Source: Hemerocallis citrina (lineage: Eukaryota; Streptophyta; Magnoliopsida; Asparagales; Asphodelaceae). Taken from it: a DNA stretch of 64,000 nt. The stretch is from positions 27,736,289 to 27,800,288 of the forward strand of contig CM030365.1 of the NCBI GenBank assembly GCA_017893485.1, written 5' to 3'. The notes beneath the pieces were generated by a model that had not been told where the DNA came from, did no database searches, and saw only the letters and a program-made list of their open reading frames with translations. Position 1 is the stretch's first letter; each line of letters starts with the position of its first letter. Positions 1 to 10,666 of this stretch are shown piece after piece. The position numbers and the translations under genes were made by a program.

Positions 1-425
1 TTGTTCAGCTCTCGATAATCGATGCACATCCCATTGATCCATCCTTCTTCTTTACTTGCAATACTGACGCACCCCATGGCGAAGCACTTGGTCTGATAAA
101 TTCTTTCTGCAACAACTCTTTGATCTGCTTCTTCACTTCGTCCTGCTCTATAGGCGCAATCCTGAATGGAGCTTTGGATTTCGGAGCACTACCCGGCTGA
201 ATATTGATGCAGAACTCAACATCCCGGTGCGGGGGTAATCCCGGTTGGTCATCCAAGAACACTGCTAGAAAATCTCGAACTACTGGAATCACCCCGACTT
301 CCTCTGAAATCATCATCTCCGTTAATGGCGCTACCACTTTCGTGCTTTCTTTCTTCCCTTGAAAAGTCACTATGGGTCTTCCCGGCGCCTTCACCACCAC
401 CTCCTTACCCTTGCACTCAATAGTA
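1..425 (-). pseudogene. Ty3/gypsy pol fragment (end of protease, start of reverse transcriptase)
   Basis: Read on the minus strand, this stretch encodes the protease-RT linker and the N-terminal part of a gypsy reverse transcriptase. Visible are an IECK...VKAPG...VTFQGKK linker, then [17 protein letters not shown], a GSAP...PFRIAP stretch and the [16 protein letters not shown] motif that opens the RT palm. The same blocks occur in the same order in element A (about 9140-9540). The frame breaks just after the KKDGS motif near position 40, and the fragment runs off the window start. Homology stops near 425, where LTR-type sequence begins, so gag and most of the protease are missing. The fragment points the same way as the LTR to its right, so both are probably one internally deleted minus-strand element. 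The RT-family call is secure; the exact lineage is inferred from similarity to element A. Confidence 0.85.
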
Positions 426-3239
426 GGGATTACATTCATACATGTATTAGAGATTATCTCAAACCTTAACACACACAAACCCCCAAAAATACCCCCAAAC
501 TCGAGACCACAAAGAGCATGCCGAAAGCAAAAAAAGAAACAGACCGGTGTCTGTATAGTGTTCGGTCTGCACTGTAAAGACCCGCTACTGTACAACACCA
601 ACCCTAATCCCCTCTTGGGTGTTTGGTACTCGATTCTTGGACCATATACACCCTATATCATGTACCAATGAACTAGAATTTGATTTATAAAAAAATATAC
701 TATAAAACAGTGAATGTACTTCAAAGATTTCATCTTTGTATCAATCAAACATAAATTTCCCAATCAAATATCAAATTCTAATCAATTAAAACAATATTTA
801 TGATCATTCAATCAACTCTGGGACAAAAATTCAATCTTTCATTCCCTAAGGTCATATAATATTCAAGAATCAATCATTCATGTTCAACTCATACAAAGAT
901 TTGATTTTTACTCCATAACATCAACTAAACTTCATATATTAATCATCTCAACAATCCATCTCATGGCAAAATAATAAATACATGTTTTACACATCCATTG
1001 GTCCACAAATAAATTCCTAGCATGTTACCACATCATCATGAGTAAAATTAACATATCAAGAGTGTTAGAGAGACTCCCACCTCTTGAAGAATTTGAATAC
1101 AAATGCAAAGAAAGTCCTTCTCCTTCCTAAGAAATTGCACTCCTCTCCAAGCCTCAAAAATCACCAATGAGAAAACCAGAAGAAAAGAAAACAGAAACCC
1201 TACTCTCCTACAAATATGGCCGAGATGAATTTTTAGTGTTTCATGGGATTTTTTGCAAATAAGTCCCCTAGAGTCTCCTAATTTACAAATTGAAATATTT
1301 AGAAAATCAGTTAAGTTAGGATCCATATGTTACGTTTTGAATGCAATCACAGCTAAAATGCACAGCGAAAAAATTACAAAAATTATCGAAACCTAGCCAT
1401 GGATCCATGCGGAAACCATAAACCGTGTTTAGGAGTTATACCATAAAGATGGATCTGCTATCTCCACAGTATGCCAATCACAGCACTGTAATATTGCGTT
1501 GCCTCTACGGTATCCACATGAACGGAACAAAAATGGCTCTCCATCAAATCGCGGTGCTAGCTGCGGAAAGGGGATGTTCCTCCTCACTATCTATCTCTCT
1601 CACTTTCTGTGATGGCTAAGATTTTTTCACGTGTAGCTTTTCCACAGATACATATCATATATATAGGTGTAGAAAATCAACACTAAAAGAGTAATGAGGT
1701 TGTTGGGCTCACAATCTGACCTGGGTCAGATTCATGTGTGGACCTTTGAACTTTAGCTGGCTCATTTAATATAATTAAATGTCCAACCAATGTTAGGAGT
1801 CCAAGTTTTACTTGGATCCCTAATTAAATTTATCTTATGAATTTAAATACCAATTTTGATCCATTCAAAGTGCGTGATCCTGTAGGTTCCCATTACGTTG
1901 ACAATAATACTAAAATCATATTCGAGTATTAAAGATAATAATACTAGCAATAAATCACTGCTACTCAAGTAATGGGAATGTCAGTGATTTGACATAACCT
2001 ATCCGTGACCAATGTTACCATATAGTCTAGTCCCTTTATTCAGATATCTTAATTAACCACAAGGCATAGAGCGCGTCACCCTTGTATAGTTCAATCTTTG
2101 GTTTCTTGATGTCTGAGTAGACTTACTCAAACAAATGAGACTGATATCTTATATTGACTCATTTGAGCATGGTCATGTATTTTGTAGTCCCACTCAATCA
2201 AGAGGCCCATAAATATTGCTCCTGTTATGTAACAGGGACAAATCCTATCTAAGTCACTTACATCCCTTCGCATGATTTGTAGTATATCCAACAGTCAACT
2301 TTACAATCACCTTATTACATTCAACATTTGACGACATTAAAACATATAGCCTCTCATGTAGGAAACTGTAGTGACTTTAAGTCAAAGGACTATGTACACC
2401 ATGGTCACTGTAAGAACCGTTTATGATACTCACGTAACGATCCATGCTGCGTTCTCATGGTGGATCAGTCCAGTAAATTATTACTCGAATGTGTATCTAT
2501 GTGAAGACTTGATATCTCATATCCATGACCCGTGAGAATGGTCATCAGTCTACGCATACACTAGTCTCTATATATTATCCTTGTCCTAATTAACAATAAT
2601 ACTTGACTTTGGAGATTTAAGAATAGTGTTCTGATTTCAACCAATAGGATCTCACAATCAAGTCATGCTCTTGATATCCCCGGACATTGAACTTACTATT
2701 CTAAGGACTTCATTATGTTCATTTAATTCACAATAAATAATACAATAAATGAAAAGACTAAATATGAAATAAATGTCATGATACAATGTAACCAGTAATG
2801 TTAATGCATAACTGGCCTTTAGGACATACACCAACACCATATATAACTCAATCAATTTGGCTCCAAGATCTCATCCACTAATCCCACGATTTGGCTGGCC
2901 TCTAATTCAGAAATTTTAAATTTCAAATTTGAATTTCGAGCTCTTTCCATGGCCCAAAACGAATTCATAAAATCTATTTTGTCAATATAATTCTAAAAGT
3001 AGTCCTCTATATTCGAAACAAATTCAAAAGATATAAAAAATAAAAAAAAGAACATTGTAGTTAAATTAGAAGAAGTAATTTTTGACATGAAAATTTAAGA
3101 ATTTGAATTTCGCAATATTTGCACATGTTTTGCACGTGCAAAATCAGTAATTTCATTAAATAGCCAAAATAGTCAGATACATCAATTTTACATTATTCTA
3201 TAATTCAAAATAATTCATTTTATTTTTCGGGGTGTTACA
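426..3239 (-). mobile_element. LTR of a minus-strand gypsy element (family F), split by a Copia-type solo LTR
   Basis: On the minus strand this sequence begins TGTAACACCCCG at 3239, the usual start of a long chromovirus LTR. It carries a TTTTGCACGTGCAAAA palindrome at 3128-3143. Its left part resembles 44880-45650 and 31624-32782 of this window, which I group as family F. The right edge abuts EPRV-derived sequence at 3240, so the element apparently inserted into an older viral integration. The left limit near 425 joins a pol fragment directly, with no primer site between them, so part of the LTR and the 5' interior are deleted. A Copia-type solo LTR (1328-2836) interrupts it. The far LTR lies outside the window, so no target duplication can be checked. 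Confidence 0.65.
1328..2836 (-). mobile_element. Solo LTR of a Copia-type element with 5-bp target duplication
   Basis: The minus strand starts TGTTGGTGTATGTCCTAAAG at 2836 and ends CAAAACGTAACA at 1328, a perfect TGTT...AACA LTR of 1509 bp. The five bases outside the two ends (1323-1327 and 2837-2841) are both CCATA. The start resembles that of Angela/Tork-type Copia LTRs, which I recognise from general knowledge rather than a search. No internal domain lies between the ends, so this is a solo LTR left by recombination between the two LTRs of a full element. It sits inside the family F LTR, whose sequence resumes on either side. Confidence 0.85.
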
Positions 3240-3925
3240 TTATGCCAAGTTACCGAAGTGAACCAGTTCATCAAAATCATATCAAAGTAACATATGAACC
3301 AGGCTATCATCCTACTAGGAGCTAATTCAAGAACAACGAGGACACTATTCGAAAGAGAACTTATTCATTACATCTATCCATCCAGAGATTGTGAATAACT
3401 TATCCACTTTCTAAGAGAAATTTATAAAGCAGCCAAGAGTTATTTTGGCCTCACCAAGGCCTCAAAAATATATGTCAGAATGTATTCAGCAATCCCTGAA
3501 TATCTCGAAGAAAATGAAGAAATTCCAGTAGAGGATGTTATAAAAATAGGGATGACTACATAAACGATTTATGGAGCATCTAACATTATACCAAACAAAG
3601 CTGAGAATTTGAAAAACTAATTCTAGAAAGAAGGGTGTTGAGATTCAGAAACATTTTCTGTGAATTAAAAGACAGTCAAGAAATAGCAATATATGGATCT
3701 ATGACAGTCCAGACCCAGAGAAAATAATAATGTATATTATAGCAAAAATAAAATAGACACAAGATAAACGTGCACTGTTTGACTTTTGGTTCCGGATACT
3801 ATCCATAAGGGCAATGACAATGACATAACAGACTGTTGGATACTACTGTTTTCTGATGAAGGCGGAGCATCAACATAAATGTGGAGCATGTGATGATGTC
3901 AGCCAGGAAAAATATCTTTTCTAGA
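3240..3925 (+). pseudogene. Decayed EPRV transactivator (TAV-like) C-terminal remnant
   Basis: This stretch aligns by eye, base for base over long runs, with 41945-42640, the C-terminal two thirds of the transactivator-like gene of the larger EPRV copy. Shared landmarks include the region around the GANPKTVRVLFERG block, the YFGLTKASKIYVR block and the WIYDSPDP block. Several in-frame stops (for example TGTGAATAA near 3390) and small indels destroy the frame, so it cannot be expressed. The left end is cut by the family F LTR at 3239/3240, so the 5' part of the gene is lost. It represents an older integration of the same virus group than the copy at 36-44 kb. Confidence 0.85.
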
Positions 3926-4513
3926 ATAGTCTACAGAGTAATTATTGAATGCTGATGTAAGAAGTGACGTATTTGTAGCAATTATTGAACAAGATGATGT
4001 AAGCAATGACGCATGTAAACTTATTGTAAGATGATCCCTTGGTCTATAAAAGAGTAAGCTTTGTAAAGAAGAGGGGTAGACTAGGAAAAAATTCCATATA
4101 ATCTTGTAATGAGAGTTCTGTCGGAATGAAGTTGGAAGGAAGTAAAAAATTATCTTTCTAACATCTATTGCTAGTAGAATATACGGTATGAATATCTAAA
4201 TCTCTTTCCCTTAAGGAAAGTTCTGTAAGGCTCTACCTGAAGGATCTTACAAAAAGACTTATTTGTAACCTTCTATAGTTAAGCTGCACACCTAGTAGCA
4301 GGAAACGATCTCGTTTGTGGTTGTATGTACTGAAGTGCTACTAGTTGTTCTAGACATATCTCTCGGATGAATCTCTCTTGAAGAGTATAGTAGTCCTGAG
4401 ATGGGAGGAACATTGAAATCGGGGTGCATCATAAGTATGTTATCCACTGATAGTAATTAGTACAGAGCAGCTCAAAGAAGTTTAACTAGGACGGAAGCAT
4501 GATAGGCAATTTT
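3926..4513 (+). promoter_or_regulatory. EPRV promoter and leader remnant (as-1-like, TATA box)
   Basis: This copy matches the intergenic region of the larger EPRV at 42645-43262. It has direct TGACG-type repeats (AGTGACGTATTT at 3963 and GATGTAAGCAATGACGCATG near 3994-4013), the pattern of the as-1 element that binds TGA bZIP factors, followed by TATAAAAG at 4045-4052. The rest is leader sequence parallel to the other copy. Homology stops at 4513, where the 5' LTR of element A starts, so A inserted into this viral DNA. Whether the remnant promoter still works is unknown. Confidence 0.75.
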
Positions 4514-5086
4514 TGTAATACCCTGATTTTTCAATTATTTATTTTGCACGTAGTGTGCACGTGCAATATTTTGGTTGAATTAAATCTCTTAATTATTTTA
4601 TTGTGATGTGTATAAATATTTAAATTTGTGTTTCAAATTATTTTATACAAAAGCCTTTTTCTTTAAATAAATAGAAAGCCTTATTTTAATTAGATTAAAA
4701 GGCCTTTTTCTTAAAGCCCAAAATGCAATTTATTTATTTTATTTTAAAATAACCATTTTGGCCCATAAACTAAAGCCCATGGACTATATTTTTACACAAC
4801 TTGTCATGTAGAATACAATTTAAAGGATTATTTTATTTTTATACAAAATTTAATGTACAATTTTAGGCCTAGTTGCATGCACGTGCACTACACGTACACG
4901 TGCAAAATGCATGCTCTTCTTATGGCCGGTTGTGCTTGTCTTTTGGAGGGAAATGAAAAGTTTAAATGGTGATCATGGTGGTGGTTATTTAGATGTGGGT
5001 AGTTATGGTAACTCCTACTCTCATCCTAGCCTTCCATCCTACAACCAACCAACTAATCCTAGCCCTCCATTCTAGTTGATTTTTAG

Positions 5087-5094
5087 TATAAATA
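5087..5094 (+). promoter_or_regulatory. TATA box of element A 5' LTR
   Basis: TATAAATA is followed by a C-rich CCCCCTCCCATGG stretch, the layout expected at the U3/R boundary of a plant LTR. The identical box is at 12843-12850 in the 3' LTR. The transcription start would lie about 30 bp downstream; this is inferred, not shown. Confidence 0.6.
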
Positions 5095-6367
5095 CCCCCT
5101 CCCATGGCTAGTTATTTTGTGCTTAATATTCCCTTCCAAACCTATAGTCTAATAGCATTATTTAGTAGTAAGTTGTGAGTTAAAAAAATTGAGAGAATTG
5201 TGTGGGATTGTGCTTGCTTTCAATCAAGGAGAAGGGCCGGCTATCCAAGGAGAGGAGCTTGGGTTTGGTGTTCGTGGAGCTTGTGCGCGCATCGTCTAGG
5301 AGGAGGTGCATCTCGTTGCAAGGACTTTGTTGCTTTTGTGTTTGTTTCTCTCCATACAAGTTGGGTTTGATTTTCCTTATTTCTAATTAGAAATGATGCA
5401 TGGAAAATATTAATAAGAATACATTTTTAATGGGAAAGTTAGTTCATAAATTGATTGGAATGTTAATGAACAACTTGCACATGGTTCTATTGTTAAAATT
5501 GAGTTGTGGGTAAAATTCTCCATATTTCTAAAGTAGAAATGCTTGTTAGAATGAATGAATGATAGTGGTTTAATTTCCTTAAGAATAATGCTAGTATGAT
5601 ATTGAGACATGATGCATGGAAAATACTAATAAGAATGCATGTTTAATTGGAAAGTTAGTTTATAAATTGATTGGAATGATTATGAATAACTTGTATGTGG
5701 CTTTATTTATTAAAATTGAGTTGTGGGTAAAAATTTCTCTATTCTTAATGTAGAATTGCATGCTAGTTTAATGGGAAATTTGACCCATGAAATTGATTAA
5801 GAAAGAGCACATCTTAATTATGACTTTCTTGAATGATTGAGTGTGAACATGCAAATTGATAAGTGGTTCTATAAATTGTGATGTACATGATTTGACTAGA
5901 AGCATAGATTGATTAATGAAAACACATTTGTTACTATCAGAGAACTACACACAAAGTTAGTAGTTTGAGTTTTACCATTTCATATGTTAAATGGACCCTT
6001 TGTGTTGATATGGGGTGAATAAATTCAAAGATGAGTTGTATGTAGATAAATGCTTAAAATCAGTAGATTAACGTGAAATATATTGTCAAAAAGATTAGAA
6101 CACTATGAGGCAAAGAAACATCAAAAAGAGAAAAATGGTAGTGTTAGAATGCATAATTTGAATTAATTGTTTGAAAATATATTTTTATTATTACAAAAAA
6201 TTCTTTTGCTCACACTGACATATGAATCATGTGAGGGAGAATTAATCTGGAGTTATACACTATATTTTGATGAGAGCAAAATGAAATAAAAGCTAGTTGA
6301 ACATCGAAATGTTCTAAATAACAAAGAGCATAAGTTAAAAGAAATTGAAAATATACTTATGACAACT

Positions 6368-6445
6368 GAGCGCGTAGCTCAAGTGGTCTTGCGGTACGGT
6401 TGGGTTCTCTGGGTTGGTCGGTTCGAATCCCTGTAACTGTATATA
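6368..6445 (+). other. tRNA-like module 1 in LTR (Pol III A and B boxes)
   Basis: TAGCTCAAGTGG (6375-6386) fits the Pol III A box and GGTTCGAATCC (6420-6430) is a perfect B box; the spacing fits a tRNA or a tRNA-derived SINE head. The flanking bases do not pair into an acceptor stem and the T-stem is mismatched, so this is not a functional tRNA gene. The same module is in the 3' LTR (14131-14186), so it was part of the LTR before element A inserted. Confidence 0.6.
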
Positions 6446-6524
6446 TTTTTCCACATTTTTTGTAAACATATAATTTACCGACAGAGAGTAATAAATACCT
6501 TTTCGTCCCTCTTTATACCGCTAG

Positions 6525-6605
6525 CACAGTTTGGCCTATCGGCGGGTGCTCTTGGCTGTGTTCTCCGTGTGCCTGGGTTCGAATCGTACCCTTGGCAAGT
6601 ATGAA
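6525..6605 (+). other. tRNA-like module 2 in LTR
   Basis: A second tRNA-like block follows about 150 bp downstream of the first, with TGGCCTATCGG (6532-6542) as A-box candidate and GGTTCGAATCG (6576-6586) as B box. The 3' LTR copy has the perfect GGTTCGAATCC at 14332-14342, so the 5' copy carries one substitution. It could be a remnant of a tRNA-derived SINE taken into the LTR; no A-rich tail or target duplication was found. Confidence 0.5.
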
Positions 6606-8132
6606 AAAATAATTTTTTTTGGGTTTCTAGGTGTCCAAAAATTGTGAAAAAAATATGGTTATTCTCATAAAAATGTAAGGGATTTTATAAAAATGATTTG
6701 GGCATTATTTGAAAGAGATAAACTATGGTTTGTGAATAAAAGACATAATTAGAACTATGGTTCTAGAGTATACACTTGTGAAAAATTATAGTTTATAAGA
6801 ATAAAGTGAAATGAAGTATTAGAAGATGATTTGGCAAAAAGAACCTTGTTGTGTGACATAATGCAATTTATTCTCATTTGAGAATAATGTGGAAAAAATA
6901 TGAAATGTGAATATTCATTAGTGATGTGAATTTCAAATGTGAAATTATTAATTGATGAAGTGTATGAATTCATGTATGATTATGGATTAATGAATAAATT
7001 AGAGATCATGTTAATGAAAAAGAAATCCGTTGGTTATGAATATGAATTTTATGAGTCTTAAGTACTCAATGTGGAAATTGTGAATTGGAATTGAATTGAA
7101 AGAGTAGCTAAGTCTGCCCCGGCAGTTGGAAAGAAAATGAAATAAATTATTGAAATGAAAGACCAAGGTTGGTCACGTTTGTACAAATGAATAAGTCCGG
7201 TTTAGTGGAGAGGCTAACTCTAGAACTTTGATTTTTATTCATGATTCTATTAAACTAAGGACTAGCACATAGTGAAGATGTGATGAAAGTAAGAGAAAAA
7301 CATTGAGTATGAGGGCCCTGGGTAGCGGCGAGAGCGTATCCCAGGAATTTCCATGATGAGTCTAGGTGAGGATACTGCTCCAGAGTACCGTCCCGGTGGT
7401 GACGCTCATGAGATGTTGGAAGACTACGGGTGGTGTCATGTCTATGGTGAGAGCTGAATTACCACAGGATGTCTGCATGATGAGTCATGTCAGCGATGGG
7501 ATTCCCTCCAGAGTGCCTAGACATGAGTTCGTAGGTCAGAAAGCATCTAGGATACTTACTATAATTACAGTAGTAGATTAAGTCATAACGAGGGATTGAA
7601 CCCTATAAAGATGAAGAACGATTAAGGGCTTGCCTTCGGACCTATGTAGTATGGGATGCATAGACTCCGAACAAGTGCGCATTAGTGTCATGTAATATAA
7701 ATAAATGCATTAAGGACTAAGTGCACAATCACAACACGACATCAATAGGATAGTCCTTTTAGTTGTAATGTGACAAGTTTGTGTTTGCTAAATATGGAAA
7801 ATTGAGTTATACTATTTCCGGCATAGAGAGGATGGCCGTGTATAATGATCGTCGGTTGAATAAACTGACGTACCCACAGTCTTATATGTAGGTAAATGGC
7901 ATGTTAAAGATTAAAGAGGAATGGATGCTTAAAGATTATACCATGTTGTTGTACATTTATTTAATTGTTGTAAATTTTACTTCCGCTGTGCAAATGAAAA
8001 GTGTAATATTGATGTAAACTCTGATGTAAAGTGAAAAGTTTAAATTTCCCTGTAAAATTGTACTAAAGAAAGTGAAAAGATCCTGTAGAATATCTCGAAT
8101 TCAGTGTATTTGGGATTCGGGGCGTTACAGAG

Positions 8133-8145
8133 TGGTATCAGAGCC
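8133..8145 (+). promoter_or_regulatory. Primer-binding site of element A
   Basis: TGGTATCAGAGCC lies three bases after the LTR end and is complementary to the 3' end of plant initiator tRNA-Met, the usual primer for minus-strand synthesis in Ty3/gypsy chromoviruses. Confidence 0.9.
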
Positions 8146-8299
8146 ACGCTTTCTACGCTTTCCACACTTGTACAAATTTATAGGGAACGACACCCTAGAT
8201 GTGGACATTAGAGTATGTGTTTGAGTCTAGAGATTTAAATGTAAGTGACTTACATTTGTATTGCTCTAAAATTTATGCTTCTTCCTCTCTATTTCTAAG

Positions 8300-8724
8300 A
8301 TGGCTGATCAATTCGACCCTGCTGGAGATGACGACTGACATATCATTGAGGAAGAGTACCATCCTGGACAAGCTGATTCCGAGGACGAGTACTACCCTGG
8401 GCAAGCAGATTCTGACGGTGAAGAATGGCCTGAATCCCGAGAGATCACCCCACCTCCGGATTCATCTGATGACTCTTCTTCTAACGAAGAAGAAGAACCA
8501 GTTCCAAATAGTCTGGTGACTTCTCTTCAGAGGCAGGTAGAGACACTGCGAGAGAGAGTCGGGTTATTGGAGGCTCAGCTGGCGAAGCGAAAGGACGACT
8601 TTCAGTTCTCAGTCACCGAGTATGGGAACTTGAAAAGATGAAGAACCTGACTGATGTGCTGAAGGATGAGGTTGATGAACTACGGGAAGAACTTCGAGCA
8701 GCGAAGAGGACCCGTAGGAGTTAG
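8300..8724 (+). pseudogene. Acidic, coiled-coil reading frame in place of gag (unknown)
   Basis: An ATG at 8300 opens MADQFDPAGDDD and then hits TGA at 8336. The same frame continues for about 100 codons with an imperfect acidic repeat (EYHPGQADSEDE / YYPGQADSDGEE), a Ser/Glu-rich stretch and a heptad-like segment (LQRQVETLRERVGLLEAQL). A frameshift near 8630 leads into a second coiled-coil stretch (LKDEVDELREELRAAKRTRRS) ending at TAG 8722. No capsid fold or zinc knuckle is visible, so this is not a normal gag. It lies where gag is expected, between primer site and protease. I do not recognise the family; it may be an extra element ORF or a captured host fragment. The stop and the frameshift are inferred from continuity of composition, not from a known homolog. 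Confidence 0.5.
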
Positions 8725-8872
8725 ACTATTGTAGCTTCTACTATTTTCCATTCTGATGTCAAAAATGTTTTTAATTCGAATGTATAAACTTTGGAATTCA
8801 ATGAAATGCAAGTTGGTTTAAATTCTTGTCTTATACTTCGAATTCAATGGACCTTTTGCATCAGAATATGGA
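8725..8872 (+). other. AT-rich, UTR-like spacer upstream of protease
   Basis: There is no open frame here. The composition (TATAAACTTTGGAATTCAAT and similar) resembles a plant 3' untranslated region. A comparable non-coding stretch separates gag from the RT remnant in element C (about 26965-27180). It may mark a deletion or a captured transcript end. Confidence 0.35.
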
Positions 8873-9745
8873 ATGAAAGCTGTTGTGTTGTTCGATACTG
8901 GATCCTCTCATACTTTTGTATCTCCTAAATTTGCTAAAGTGTTGGGAGTGGAACCGAAGATTTTTCCAGGCAAAATCTTAGCAGCAGCTACTCCGTCAGG
9001 GAAAACTTTAACCACTGATCGGTATTATGCTGATTGCGAGATTGTGATTAGAGATCGAATATTTGGCATTGATCTGATCGAGCTGACTATCTTGGGAGTC
9101 GATGTTATCATTGGCATTGATTGGATGTCGGTGTACAGTGCAAGCATCGAGTGCAAGACCAAGACGGTAATAGTGAAGGCTCCAGGTGGACCTAAAGTCA
9201 CTTTCCAAGGGAAGAAGAAGTGTTCTAAGCTGGTGGCAACTATCCGCAAGGAAGAGACTCCTGTGGAAGTGCAAGGGATTCCTGTGGTTCGGGACTATCC
9301 GACTGTGTTCTTGGATGATTTTTCTGGGTTACCCCCGCATCGTGATGTAGAGTTCAGCATCACTGTTCAACCGGGAAGTGCACCCATTTCTAAGGCACCG
9401 TATAGGATGGCTCCAGTGGAACAGGATGAGGTGAAATGGCAGATCGAGGAACTGTTGGAAAAAGGCTTTATTCAACCTAGTGCGTCACCTTGGGGAGCTC
9501 CAGTGCTTTTGGTAAAGAAGAAGGATGGATCGATGAGAATGTGTATCGATTACCGAGAGTTGAATAAGGTCACTGTTCAGAATAAGTATCCGATTCCTCG
9601 AATTGATGATTTGTTTGATCGTCTACAAGGAGCAGCTGTTTTCTCCAAAATAGATCTTCGATCAGGATATCACCAAGTTCGAGTGAAAGTGAAGATGTGC
9701 ACAAATCTGCATTTAGAACTCGGCATGGGCATTACAAATTCTTAG
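8873..9745 (+). pseudogene. pol: Element A pol, part 1: aspartic protease and RT fingers
   Basis: The frame opens with a retropepsin domain: the active-site [11 protein letters not shown] lies at about residues 8-18 and the closing [11 protein letters not shown] near 80-90. A linker ([23 protein letters not shown]) leads to RT, with [27 protein letters not shown] (about residues 205-220), [12 protein letters not shown], the [14 protein letters not shown] motif and [10 protein letters not shown]. The frame is lost near 9690, within the R-V-K stretch after SGYHQV, where a small indel shifts the rest of RT to another frame. The ATG at 8873 is only the first Met of the open frame; the real polyprotein start would be upstream in a missing gag. 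Enzymatic function is lost. Confidence 0.9.
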
Positions 9746-10661
9746 TTATGCCATTTGGAGTAACGAATGCACTCGCAATCTTCATAGATTTGATGAACAG
9801 AGTTCTGAGGCTGTTCAATGACTCTTTCGTCGTGGTGTTTATCGACGATATCCTTGTGTACTCCAAGTCAGAGGAGGAGCACACCGAGCATCTGGCAGCA
9901 GTTTTGAAGAAGCTGGAAGAGCAGAAGTTGTATGCCAAGTTATCCAAGTGTGATTTCTGAAAATCTGAAGTGGCATTCCTAAGTCACTTCCTTTCTAAGG
10001 AGGGAGTGGCAACTGACCCTCAGAAGATAGAGGCAGTGAGAGATTGGGCCAGGCCTACTACAGTGAAGGAAGTCAGAAGTTTTCTTGGAATGACTGGATA
10101 CTACAGGATATTCATTCAAGGTTATGCTCAGATAGCCGTGCCGCTTACTGGACTGACCAAGAAGAATGTGAGCTTCAAGTGGTCTGAGCAATGTGAGGCG
10201 AGCTTTCAGGAGTTGAAAGAGAAACTAATTACTGCACCTATTTTGGCTTTGCCTAGAGTAGGTGTTGAGTATGATGTTTATAGCGATGCTTCACATCGTG
10301 GGCTTGGTTGTGTCCTAATGCAAGAGGGAAGAGTAATCGCTTATGGGTCTAGGCAACTACGACCGCATGAGAAGAATTACCCGACTCATGATCTAGAGTT
10401 GGCTGCAATTATCTTCGCCCTGAAGCAATGGAGGCACTACGTGTACGGTGAGAAGTTGAACATGTACACGGACCACAAGAGTTTGAAGTATATATATCAG
10501 TAGAGGGATCTGAATTTGAGGCAGCGGAGATGGTTGGAAGTGCTTGAGGACATGCGACCTGAGATCAAGTATCATCCTGGAAAGGCTAATGTTGTTGCTG
10601 ATGCACTTAGTCGTAAGAGCAGCTTAGCCAGTTTGATTACAACTCAGAAGCATCTGTATTG
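9697..10661 (+). pseudogene. pol: Element A pol, part 2: RT palm and RNase H
   Basis: This frame continues the polymerase after the frameshift: [21 protein letters not shown], the catalytic FIDDILVYS box (near 9838-9864), then the thumb. At 9958-9960 a TGA replaces a conserved Trp codon ([16 protein letters not shown]). RNase H follows, with [16 protein letters not shown], the [15 protein letters not shown] helix and [15 protein letters not shown] at 10501-10503 replaces a conserved Gln, and the frame then reads [12 protein letters not shown]...[10 protein letters not shown] before stopping at 10659. The four RNase H acidic residues can be placed (SDAS, LELAA, TDHKS, ADALSR), so decay is by nonsense mutation rather than active-site change. 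Confidence 0.9.
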
Positions 10662-10666
10662 AGGAA

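Larger units (their letters stand above)
4514..8129 (+). repeat. Element A 5' LTR (3616 bp)
   Basis: The LTR starts TGTAATACCCTG and ends TTCGGGGCGTTACA, directly before a tRNA-iMet primer site. A GCACGTGC palindrome lies near the start (4557-4564), a TATA box at 5087-5094, and two tRNA-like modules near 6.4-6.6 kb. The rest is AT-rich and has no credible coding region; the short open frames in it are chance. A TATGTAGTATGGGATGCATA motif occurs at 7643-7662 and recurs in other LTR families of this window. The unusual length is typical of some Tekay-type chromoviruses. Confidence 0.92.

Noticed and set aside
5..601. Single 198-codon minus-strand protein
   Set aside because: Only the part up to about 425 is RT-like. 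The rest is LTR sequence read through by chance after a deletion junction.
3240..3244. Target duplication TATGC for the family F element at 1-3239
   Set aside because: The other end is outside the window, so it cannot be tested.
6368..6605. Functional tRNA genes
   Set aside because: A and B boxes are present but acceptor and T stems do not pair.
8199..8519. 106-codon frame overlapping the acidic ORF
   Set aside because: It is in another phase of the acidic frame and has no domain; the 8300 frame has the more protein-like composition.
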